Positions 14,551 through 25,200 of a stretch of DNA of 64,000 bases are shown piece after piece. The stretch is from contig OX579638.1 of assembly GCA_951230915.1 (NCBI GenBank), positions 14,712,696-14,776,695 on the forward strand, read 5' to 3'. The translations under genes were made by a program, and so were the position numbers. Numbering within the stretch: the first letter of the stretch is position 1; each line of letters opens with the position of its first letter. The notes below the pieces were generated by a model. It was not told the origin of the DNA, searched no databases, and was given only the letters and a program-made list of their open reading frames with translations. The DNA is from Antitrichia curtipendula. Lineage: Eukaryota > Streptophyta > Bryopsida > Hypnales > Leucodontaceae.

Positions 14551-16499
14551 TATGTTTTTATATTTTGTATTTCATCAAATACATCGTGTTTGATAATCTT
14601 ACCTTTGTTACCATACATTTGTACAGATGACATTGACTACTGAATCATAACATTCTTGAAGAGACGAGCAAAATTTATGGTGGAACACATCATACATAGG
14701 CTATCTAATTTAGTTTAAGGAAGAATCACAATATTTGTAGTCCATTGATTTTTTTCATTTTTTAATCCTTGTACATCTTATCATGTCAAGAGTCCATAAA
14801 TAATGTATTAGTTTCTTACCAACTAACTAAAGGTGTACATAAATCAACACTTTGTTTTGTTGGACGTTTGATGTAACTAAATGTAAGATGATAATACAAG
14901 TGTTAACTTTTTAGTTTGATGGTTTGGAATATACTTACTTTAAGATATCCACAACAAAGATGGGGTCCTCATCAGCCCTTTCATTTTTGGGTACCATGGG
15001 GCTAGATAGCACCATTTCAAAATAAAATTATACTTTTCGCTAGATAAAAGTAATCTTTTTTTGCCAAAAATTTCCCATTTCTATTAAAAAGGTGGATGAA
15101 GTTGCCAAATTTGGATGAAAAAGTGCATAAATATGATTAAAAAGTAACTTTTGGTCCACAAGATGGATGAATGTAGAAATACAATGCTTTACCAAATTTT
15201 AAATGATCACTATCTTGGCACTTTTTCAAAAAGCTTAAAAAAAGGGGTTGATCCTCATTAACAATGCTAGTATGTCAGCTTGGAAATGTGAGCATATGAG
15301 CCTTAAACATATGTATAAGTAGATATCCTACAACCACTGAAGGTACTTATAACAAAAATATTTGTAACATAAATATTAATAACATAGTTATTCTATAATC
15401 ATTGAAGGTTTCTATATTAAAGACATTTATAACATAGGTGTATAATCTTCTAAATTGGTTCATGTGCTCATAATCCTAGGCTTATAGAATATCAATCCTC
15501 ATGTCTCGGTGAAGATTGTGACAAGCCTATTGTAGGAACGCCTTGTTGTAACCACATATGTTCATTTACCTTTATTGCAAAATCGGTTTCTACATATTCT
15601 TGTCTAAATCTATACATTATAAATACGAGTGACTAGGGGCTTTATAAGGAAACCTATAATCAATATGCTAAAAAATCATACTTATTTCTACTTGGAGTCT
15701 ATACTAAGAAAATTCTAAAACTTATTATCTACAAATAGAAAGAACTTTTTTGGATTCATGCTTGGAATTAAAAAAATAAAAACTTAGCTTGGAGATGCCA
15801 AGGCTATAGAAAAACAACAAGTCTTGTAGCCAATAATTGGAAGAACTAGTTGTTTATGCAAAGAGTGTTGATGAAAATAGATATGTAACACATGTTCATT
15901 TTCGAAGACGAAGGATTTAGTACCAAAAAATAGCACCAAAAATTAATTGATAACAATACAAGCATGGTAGATATTTAAATCACCTTAGTTCCAAATGGGA
16001 AAAATTTGGTTGTCCACTCTAAAATATAAAATTTCAGCCGGTATAGGACAATGTATAGTGACAAATATTGTACAATCTATGGCAAGTATTGAGAGGATGA
16101 AGGCCAATATGGACTTCTTGAAGGCAACTAGGGGGAAGAACTGGACCTTTAGGATGTAGATAATGATTTGGATTTTGACCTTCAGAATGGTTTAGGCCTT
16201 TTTAAAGTATCCAAGTTACTGCCGTTTGGCTTCTCTAGGTCCATTTTGACTACCTATACATCAATGCCACTATTTTACCAAAGAATACAATAAAGTTCAA
16301 GAACTATTTGCAAACCGTAAGTGGTGCATTAAAGGGGGCAATAGAAAAACTGAGAATCACTTGAAGAAGGTGAGAACTTTGAGTCTTATCCTTTTTGGAT
16401 TTTATCAACATTTTAATTACTATTCTCAACTCTATCTCAGATAGGTTGGAAGGATCTTTCACCTTCATATTACAAAGATAATGATATGTTCAATTCTTG
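14551..16499. other. AT-rich repeat-like spacer
   Basis: No gene is recognised. There are a few local direct repeats, for example the AACATA/ATTTATAAC phrases at 15,300-15,430, and no intact open frame of note. It separates two members of the TTAA element family and may itself be decayed mobile DNA, but I cannot classify it. Confidence 0.4.
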
Positions 16500-17039
16500 T
16501 TAACCCCTAAAGTCCCATTGTCTCTTCGAGGGACAAAATGGATTTTGGGCCGGCTCCTACGGTCTCAATCAGTGCTTGAGAGCAAAAGTTATGGCACAAA
16601 AGGTCTTCTTTTTTGGTGCAGCTAGCAAAAACCTCTTCATATTATTATTTATTATTTTTATTATTTTTAATTAAAAAAATTGTTTCTCGTAGATTGTAAA
16701 TTTATTTATATAGGAAGATTTGATTCATTTCATTTGGATTTGTTATGTGAAAGTTATGGACAATCTTATTTTTGGTGCAATTAGAGCATCTTCTTGAAAA
16801 AATAACTTACCGAATTAGTCTCACCATTGGAATTATAGTGTGTTAATCCCATCTTAGAGCTATTATCGATTTAGTTTTCCTTTTGATCTTAGACCCTACT
16901 TCTACTTAAGTGAAGTACAAGATCCCACGGTTGTGATTCTAAAAAATATATATTTTTTGTTGTCTTAGATGAAAGCAGCAGGACCGGCAATTTTGAGTAG
17001 TTTTTGACATTAAAATGGCCTTGGGACTTTACAGGTTAA
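16500..17039 (+). mobile_element. TTAA-flanked non-autonomous element, copy 2 (540 bp)
   Basis: The left end reads TTAACCCCTAAAGTCCC. The right end, read inward, is TTAACCTGTAAAGTCCC, so 15 of 17 terminal bases match. Inside are the GTCTCTTCGAGGGACA box, CTACGGTCTCAAT, AAAGTTATGGCAC and a second AAAGTTATGGAC block, TCTCACCATTGG and AAGATCCCACGGTTG. All of these recur in the copies at 12,420 and about 13,700. There is no coding potential. It lies about 500 bp upstream of the POR start codon, so it may contribute promoter sequence. Confidence 0.72.
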
Positions 17040-17542
17040 AGCTGCAATGAAAATTAATACTCTAGGTTTTGACCAACAATTTGATGACAGTGCAGGATTT
17101 TAGCTGAGATAAATTTCAGTTTGAGAGAAATGGGGACGGTGAAAAACAGACACTGGAGGAAACAAGGATAACGAGTATATAATTAAAAAATTATTCCACC
17201 AATCACAGCATGGAATTCTATGCCCTCCATGCTGGCATGAGCCAGAAGGAAATAAAGACTGCGCTTCAGGAGCCAATCAAAATCCTTCCAGACCGACCTG
17301 AGCAACCAATTGCATAGACTTGCTAGATATGATGTCCTCATCTACCCGCTGAGTAGATCTGTATCACTTGTCTACCAGTTTCATGGATAGCGTAGATAAA
17401 CGAACTGATTCTAAAGCCGCGGGAAGAGAGCCCCTACCCGTGCAAAGCAGATAAGGTATAGACATTGCTCAGTCCCTCTGTTAGACTTTCTTTTTCGAAT
17501 TTGTTGCTGTTGATCGATCGACGCAAGGTTTAGCTCGTCGCC
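17040..17542 (+). promoter_or_regulatory. POR promoter and leader
   Basis: More GC-balanced sequence directly upstream of the POR start. It contains CCAAT boxes near 17,198 and 17,272 and an I-box-like GATAAGG at 17,450-17,456, about 90 bp before the ATG. A further GATAAA lies near 17,394. I-boxes are common in promoters of light-regulated plant genes, which would suit POR, but such short motifs also occur by chance. The ATG at 17,543 sits in a good context (GCCATGGC). Confidence 0.4.
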
Positions 17543-20500
17543 ATGGCTACATGCGCTGCTGCTGCCGCTGTGTCTTCATCCCTCAGCGCCATCAGCTGCG
17601 AGGTAATGAGACAAATGCGACTTCTTTTGGTGAAGTATTGGTTTCTTTTTCGTTGTTTCTTCTAATTTGTCGTCAATGCGCATTAGATGCTTGAAGTAAA
17701 CGAAGCTCTTGCGGTTCTCTGTTTTTTGGAAGAACATTCCGGCGAGTCTCCAGAAGTGGCATTTGAATTTGTGCTTTGGTGTTCGACGGCTAACAGCTTG
17801 TGGAGGTTTAGGCAATGTCCAATTGTTGCGGTGTATGCAAGAGTTGTAGTTTCATGTTGATTTTCTTGCGTTTTCCTGTCCGCATTTTTTAATGTGCGGT
17901 TTCCGTTCTTGGAGTTGCTCTGAAAAAAGTTTGACTTCATTTGGTGGACAATGACTTTGATTGCCCTGCGAGGTACTGAAACATGTGTGACGTTTGGTGA
18001 TGGAGAATTGTTTTCTCCTCCCTGTTTCTTTTATTTTTTCGTCGGGAAGAAAGCGTTCTGTGATGCGTGAGCGATGCCTATGCGCTTCTCTGTTTTGGCT
18101 TTTTCCCTGGGAGAATCGTTTAGAGTGTTTGAATGCCTCTAGAGTGCGTGTCTGAAGAAGTAACATTTGAATTTGTGCTTTCCTGTTCAATGTTAATTGG
18201 TCGCTGACACCTTGTTGAGTTTCAGCAATGTCTAATTGTAGACCTGTGCACGAGAATTATTTTACGTGTTGCTTGTTTCGCATTTTCCGGTCTGGATTTG
18301 AGTGTCTGATGCTCGTTCTTCAAGTCGCGTTTCTGGAGCATGTTTGAGTGGAAGGAATGTAATGGTAGAAGCGGAAACACTGTAGACTAGTTGTTGGCAT
18401 GTCGAAGATTTTGTTTTGTAATTAATGTAATTAATGTGTAGTCGTAGGAAGGATTTTCAGCTCTAAAGATGAGTTTGGATGTGCTTTGCAACTATCTTTG
18501 TGAATGCATGCGAATTGCTGCTGCTATCGTCCGCCTTTCTCGCCCGTGTTGAGCCACTGCCTATTTGAGCTTATCACGGTTAGAATTCTTCAGATTTCTG
18601 ATCGCTGGAGGCGGGCTTGCGATCTTATGAAAATTTGTAGCCTGACCTGCAGTTCCCTGTTTTTGTCCTATTTTTGTGCAGAGGTCTGCCTCTGGGAGCA
18701 TCGCTAATGTGCAGGCGTCCGCATTCGTGGGGACTAAAGTGTCTATCTGCAAGGATGCCTCTGCCCTGCTAAGAATTTCGAGTGTGGTACCTGATGCTCA
18801 CCTTGAACCAGTCCTGCTCTGAGCATTTGAACTAAACTAGTCATTAGATGATGAAACTAAGCTATCTTGCATTTGACGGCTATTCTTAACTCCTTGAGTG
18901 CCCTGTTCCCCCAAGTGTGTAAAGTTTTCCTTGACTTGCCTACTCATGTCTGTTTTGTTTCTCTGTTACAACGTCATGTTCAGTAGTCTAGGTTTCAAGG
19001 GTTTAGTGTTTATAAATCATTTAAAAAAATATTGTTCATTGGATGGCTTACACAAGAAGAGGGCTTGAATCTTGCGTCGTTGAGTTCATGTTAATGTCTG
19101 TAAATTTACATATGATGCACTTGTTAGATTAAAATTCACGTGATTGCATTCACAGGGCGCACCAAGACAACCACTGGTAGCTCCTATTCGGGCTCAGAGT
19201 GTCGCTGCTCCAGCTGATACGAAGAACTCCACAGCATCGAAGAAAACTGACACGAAGTCGACTGTCATCATCACTGGGGCCTCTTCAGGTCTCGGTCTCG
19301 CTACCGCTAGGGTGCTTGCTGATTCCGGTCAATGGCATGTTATAATGGCATGCCGGGACTTTCTCAAGGCCGAACGTGCCGCCAAGAAGGTTGGAATGCC
19401 CAAGGACAGCTACACTGTAATTCATTGTGACTTGTCATCTGTAAACAGTGTCAAGCAATTCGTGGACAACTTCCGTCGTTCAGGTCGTCCACTGGATGTC
19501 CTTGTATGCAACGCTGCTGTGTATCTTCCCACTGCAAAGGAGCCCAGATATACTGCCGATGGATTTGAGTTGAGTGTGGGCACAAACCATCTTGGTCACT
19601 TCCTGTTGGCTAATATGCTGCTGGAGGATATTCAGCATAAAGAAAACGACACCAGCAAGCGGGTGATTATTGTGGGTTCTATTACTGGTAATTTTGCGAC
19701 ACATCCTCTTAGTAACCAAATTGTCATCTCGATCTTCTGCAAAAATGTGCTCTTTCGATCGGTTGATTGTGAGGAATTATGGTCCGCCTCCCCACATGTT
19801 TAGGTACCGGCTGGTGGGTTTGACACGAAATGTTGTCATTTAGAATAGTTCCAGCTAGCATTTTTTGGGGGAAATGGTTTTCTTCTTTTGCTAGTTAGCT
19901 TTCTTTCAGTTTTGGAGAAATTTGCATTATCGATCTGTGTTTTTCCAAAATCACATGAATTTGTTAATCTGTTGGGTGCAGTGCACTAGACTGTGACTAA
20001 GACCGACTTAGAAGTTGTCTTGTCGTATTTCAGGAAACACGAACACAATAGCAGGAAACGTCCCCCCGAAGGCCAACCTAGGTGACCTACGAGGACTTGC
20101 AGGTGGTTTGGATGGAGTACGATCCTCTGTTATGATTGACGGAGGTGACTTTGATGGTGCTAAAGCGTACAAAGATAGCAAGGTATGCAACATGCTGACG
20201 ATGCAGGAGTTTCATCGCCGATTCCACGAGAAGACAGGCGTCGTTTTCTCATCACTGTATCCTGGGTGCATCGCGACAACAGGGCTCTTCCGCGAGCATT
20301 ATCAAATCTTTCGAACTCTTTTCCCACCATTCCAGAAGTACATCACCAAAGGTTTTGTCTCAGAGGAAGAGTCTGGCAAGAGATTGGCTCAGGTAATTTT
20401 GTGAACAAATTGTCCTTCATCGTCGCTGATAGTTTGGAATGGTAATTGTGTGACTCTGTCATGGTTTTAATTTGGTGTATCCTCGATATTTTTCGGCACT

Positions 20501-20732
20501 TGGAGAGGAAAATGTTCCTTCAGTTTCTTTATCTGTTAGAAGTATGGAAAAGTATTGACTCTCGATATTCTTTCAGGTCGTGAGTGATCCTAGTATGGAC
20601 AAGTCTGGTGTGTACTGGAGCTGGAACAGCCAGTCAAACTCGTTTGAGAACGAGCTCTCTCAGGAAGCTAGTGACACAGAGAAAGCGAAGAAGTTGTGGG
20701 ATGTCAGCGAGAAACTCCTTGACTTAGCTTAG
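17543..20732 (+). CDS. POR: Light-dependent NADPH:protochlorophyllide oxidoreductase, 5 exons
   Basis: Reduces protochlorophyllide to chlorophyllide in the plastid, using NADPH and light (chlorophyll synthesis). Exons: 17543-17602, 18682-18786, 19156-19687, 20034-20392 and 20577-20732. This gives 1,212 bp, 403 aa, the usual POR size. Exons 1 and 2 and the start of exon 3 encode an Ala/Ser-rich, acid-poor leader typical of a chloroplast transit peptide. The SDR core follows: TGASSGLG at about residues 95-102, the MACRDF segment, NAA in [10 protein letters not shown], and the catalytic pair Y278 and K282 in AYKDSK. The Cys residues of the protochlorophyllide site are present in [12 protein letters not shown]. 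The C terminus ends EKLLDLA. The 5' end of intron 2 is ambiguous by one codon (18,783 or 18,786). The long first intron (about 1.1 kb) is relatively GC-rich. The gene appears intact; plastid location is inferred from the leader. Confidence 0.95.
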
Positions 20733-21849
20733 ATACCTAACCTTCTACGTTTTTGTTCGCTCTTAGTTTTAAGTTATAGCTGCAGAGACAGGGTGCTTAG
20801 AATCTAATATAGTCCGCACATGTAACTTATTTGACACCCACGGAGAATATGGTGAAGAATGTTCGACTACTAGTTCAGAAGGGGTAGGCTTCTCATGCAT
20901 TATTGATGCTCAGACTTTCCCGTGAAGGAAGGACACGTGTGGGGGTTCTTTGCCGGTGACAAAATCGTGGTTTGGAGCGAAGGTTGCTCTACCCTCCCAT
21001 GTGATGACGATTGCTATTCAGAAAGGGATTAGAAGTGCTTTAGATTCAACGCACGAGGTGTGAGAATTTTGCGTGACGGCGTAGACTAGTTTAGGAAATC
21101 TGGTTCTGATGGTAAATGTTCTGCACATGGAAATAAGTGGTACATCTAATATATTATGCACTGCTGTGACTCCTTGAAAGACCCTTCACTTGCTCTCAGC
21201 CGCCAGCACTCATATCTGTTTACTTGATGGACATATTGCTTGCATTCTATCACGAGGTAGTCAGTCAAAAAAATGATCCAAAAAATTGTCTTTTTGCAGG
21301 ATGAATAGGAGCATTTTTTGTTTTTACATGAACCTTGGAAATCATTCATCACACTTTGTGTTCTCTGTGATTACTTATGTGAGCACAATTCCTATTATTA
21401 TACTATCTAAATTCTTGTTGGATCTTTGTTGGGAGTTAAAAAGAGGATTCCCAATTCTCTTGGGATGCATTTCTTTTTTACACCATATGAATAGACTAGG
21501 ATTTTCCAAGTGCTGAAAATAGGTGTACCCAAAAGTCAATTGTGGGATCTCAGGTGAACAAACTCCGGGTTTTTTTTGAAGGCTATGTCTTCATCAGTGA
21601 ATGGGCTTGTGCAGATGCCAATCTTGGTATGCTGGGTGAGGTCCTAATGTTGATTGTGTAAGTCATCTTCCTGAGGCAGGGAATGGCATTGCATGGAATT
21701 GAATGACACCCTTTTCACCTCTGCTTCAGTCAATGTAACTACAACCATTGCTCATCACTCATTAACATAAAACCCCAAAATAAACCCCACGTTTGGGTTC
21801 CTCCAATTAGGGCCTCCTTACATGAGTCCACAGGGTTGAAATATAGAAA

Positions 21850-21945
21850 GCACTTTTATGCTCCTTCTACAATAGACACTGCCACGCTTGCCACGCTTAT
21901 CGATCATCGGTGGCACTTTTATGCTCCTTCTACAATAGACACTGA
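21850..21945. repeat. Direct repeat of about 33 bp, spaced 63 bp
   Basis: The phrase starting GCACTTTTATGCTCC and ending ATAGACACTG occurs at 21,850 and again at 21,913 with no mismatch that I can see. Between and after the copies there are smaller CCACGCTT repeats. It looks like a short local duplication in the convergent spacer. Confidence 0.7.
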
Positions 21946-22231
21946 TATCAGTGGAACTCTCTCTCCTACTTCCACGCTTACCGATCCGATCATGTTCTTG
22001 TCTTTTAGTTGCTTTCTTTGCCCACCGGGCTCACATGTAAGCGGTCCCTAAGTTATGGTTGGATGCTTTCATGGCTACTCCACAGTTCATCAACAGTCTA
22101 CTTCAACGTGCATTTGAAACCAAACAGTGTCATTCAATGTTGCAAATCACTCATGCAGTACATTCCATCACCACCAGAGTTGAGTTCTGTAGACCTACTA
22201 AGGGTCAGGAATTTTACTGAAAACCATGTCA

Positions 22232-22271
22232 ACCACACAGAAATCCTACTGCCCACGAATTTCTGTGTGGT
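22232..22271 (-). other. Perfect 13-bp inverted repeat after the FAD gene stop codon
   Basis: ACCACACAGAAAT at 22,232-22,244 is repeated inverted as ATTTCTGTGTGGT at 22,259-22,271, leaving a 14-base loop. On the minus strand it begins 11 bases after the TAA stop (22,282-22,284), so the transcript would carry a stable hairpin at the start of its 3' untranslated region. Function is unknown; an RNA stability or protein-binding element is possible. Confidence 0.55.
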
Positions 22272-22281
22272 CCAAGAGGTG

Positions 22282-25200
22282 TTACAAGAATGGAGATTTG
22301 ATCCCCAAAGAGCGGGCAGCTTGACGAATACCTTGCACAGCAGATTTTCCAGCGGCCATATGAGCTTCGTTCTCCTCCACCGGAACTACCTCCACCTGAG
22401 AGTTGATCCCTAAACTAGAGGCCGCCGCATTAGCTGCCAGCAAGCCGGTGACCAAGGCTTTCTCCTGGGACAGACCCCGGGCCCCATGGGCAGCTCCTGG
22501 ACCTTGCTGCAGCCAGTCGCCCGACATGAAGACGTTCTGGAAGCTTGTCGTGGTGGATGGCATATGCTGGTGGGAGCCCGGACCAAACAGCGTCACTGCC
22601 CCTTTGAAGCGCAGCACACTGCTGTCTGTCACTTGAGCGCCTTTAAAGCCTGCCTCGCACTTCACCAAATACTCCTCCATCACCTGCAACAGGTACAATC
22701 TCATGAGAAAGTCATTCCTCAGCAGGCAACATGAACAAACAGAATCCAGTTGGTCCCTCCTCTGGTTTGCATTATGAAACGGGACTCACAAGAGCAACAC
22801 AATAAAGTCACGGTATGTTGCTCATCTGTTTGCTTTCATTTTGAACACAAGCCAATTCTTCTTCTGCATTCTATTTAGATTCTTCAACAAATTTGTGCTT
22901 TTGGGGAAGAAGAACAACTCATAGTTGCATGCAATCTATGAACGTTGAGTTCGCTTCTTCCCCAAACTGGAATTTTGGTCCAACCTTCGCGAGGCCCAAA
23001 TCTGAGCCAAAACTGAAGACCAAAAGTATTTAGCGACCAAAGCATTGCTAAGAAATATTGACCACTTGTTTCCTAGTAATTGGTATTTGTCCGAAGTCAA
23101 AACCTTGGAGGATAAATCCAATTCCAATGCTTGCTGGTGTTCAGTGGTGAGGTGGGGTGGGGTGGGGTGGGGTGGGGTGGGTGGCGGGGCAAAGAGGGGT
23201 GATATGCCAGTAATTAAAGGGTAACTCTAACATGCAAAAAGCAGAGATGGAGAGCTTTGCCCACTCTTACTTTTTTGATGACTGCATCATCTGTCAGTGG
23301 AAGAAGCTGATTAGCATGATAGAAGTCGACCTCAAAAACACTTCCAGGCTCGTCAGTAAATTCATCCTGCAAGACATACAACCCAAGGTATCTAAGAAAA
23401 TTTCAACACAAAGAATCCTCACTAGGAGCCTATCTACAGTACCTGGGTACTTCCAAGTAGAAATAAGAGTCCTAACGGAATGCAAATACAGGGCTGTCAA
23501 GTATTTGGTACGAGACAAATCCTTAAGTGACAGTAAGAACTCGCATGATAATAGCTTCCAGTTCATGGTTTCAAGCTTAAAGAAAATAGAGGGTCGTACT
23601 TGTAAAGCAGTCAAGTCAAAGAGTGTGGCCCCTGTGGTTGGCTCAAATCCAGCAAGCACGTTAGATGGATTCTTCAATGGAACACGTCGATCAAGCCATA
23701 ACCGAATTGCAAGTACATCAACAGTGCCCAGATTTGAAACCGTTGCAAACTCTGGACGCCCTGCCAGGGCCGGAGATGCGGCTACAATCCTCTGTTTCAT
23801 GAATAATTTGAAATGAGAATGATACTCCTTGTTGTGAATATCCTGGTAGTAGATGGAGAAAGGAAAGGTATGTTCTAGAGGTGAGGTAATTCAGCTGGCA
23901 TGGTAATTCAATTGGAACCTTACTTGCATTGCTTGAACGCCTACCGCAAATACCACTACATCCGCATCGTAGACTGTACGCTCCCCACTGCCGTCTACTG
24001 CACAGCTTAAAAGCAGGGAACATTTTATCTCTATTACTTGCGCACAATGACACTGGAAACTTACTTACAGACAAAAGATGCTCACATACAAATGATCCAA
24101 ATCTACATGATTTGTGGAGAAACTAGCAAATGATCTGAAACTAAATATGAACCACAAGACTTACTGGCAACGATTCCTGTCACCTTGTTGCTTTCAACTT
24201 CATGGATGACATCCACCACGCGATTATTACCCAGCACTCGACACCCTTGAGACTTGATCACTTCAAGCCAGGGTTTAAAAATGACCTCTGCTACCGAGCC
24301 TTTACACCAACAAACGTCGAAGTCTGCTTGGTGAGCCAATACGTAGTAGTACAACGCACCAAGAGCTGCAGCCGCTGTTAAATATGCACACGACGAATGA
24401 GTTTGGGGTGGTTGGTAAGCAGTCAATGGTGCCATACAGCAAAAAATTTGTGAATCCAATAGCATAGCGTACAATAAGAGGAATCTACATAAACTTATAC
24501 CTGAGAGATTTTCTCCAGGAGCGAAAAGAGTAACCAGCAGTATTGGTTGCAAAAAATCACGGTAAAGCTTTGCTGATACACCAGCTTTACGAAACAGCTC
24601 CCTTGCCGTCATTGCATCATACATAGCATATGTCTCTTCGTCCTGAAATCCATCTCACGTAATGTTAATACATTTTTCGAACATCATCTACTGGACTGTT
24701 GTAAATTCTAATGCACTGCATTTGCTTGACCTCAAAGATGGGTACATTTGCTTCATGCGAACCTCTAAAGATCAACTGCCAATTCTAATGTGCTCTCCAA
24801 CCGACCTCTATCATACAGCACCATGACAAAGAGAATGGGATTAATTGTGGGTGCCTGAAGAGCCCCAAACGGTTGCAATCATAACATCCGTTGAGTGAAG
24901 GAGAAAGCAGAGACGTGTAAATCGTACTGCGTCGAATTCAAGAAGGGCTTGAATTAGTGGAAGTGCAGTGAGCCGGTCCACCACAGATAAAGTCCTGCCA
25001 CCCATGATATGGTTTTATCACAACACCCCTCTCAGGCACATCCTCACCAATCTCACCATCGAAAAAGTAGAAACACTATGAAGAAATTCATGCCAGGGCT
25101 ACACAAGCTTTGGAGATTGACCGCCAGACAGCTTAAGGCAAAATCTGATTCTGGTAATTGGAGAGACAAAGACACTGTTTGCAAGATTCATAGTTTGTCT

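Larger units (their letters stand above)
20733..22281. other. Convergent spacer between POR and the FAD oxidoreductase
   Basis: The two genes converge here, so this holds both 3' regions. I see no gene. It contains a 33-bp direct repeat at 21,850-21,882 and 21,913-21,945, listed separately, and a perfect inverted repeat just past the stop codon of the minus-strand gene at 22,232-22,271. Confidence 0.55.

Noticed and set aside
15900..16450. Possible Copia-type retrotransposon remnant
   Set aside because: Phrases hinted at a GAG-like region, but no frame, protease or integrase motif could be read.
21836..22413. Plus-strand open frames opposite the FAD gene's last exon and its 3' flank
   Set aside because: They either run through a local duplication or mirror the real minus-strand coding exon 22,282-22,683.
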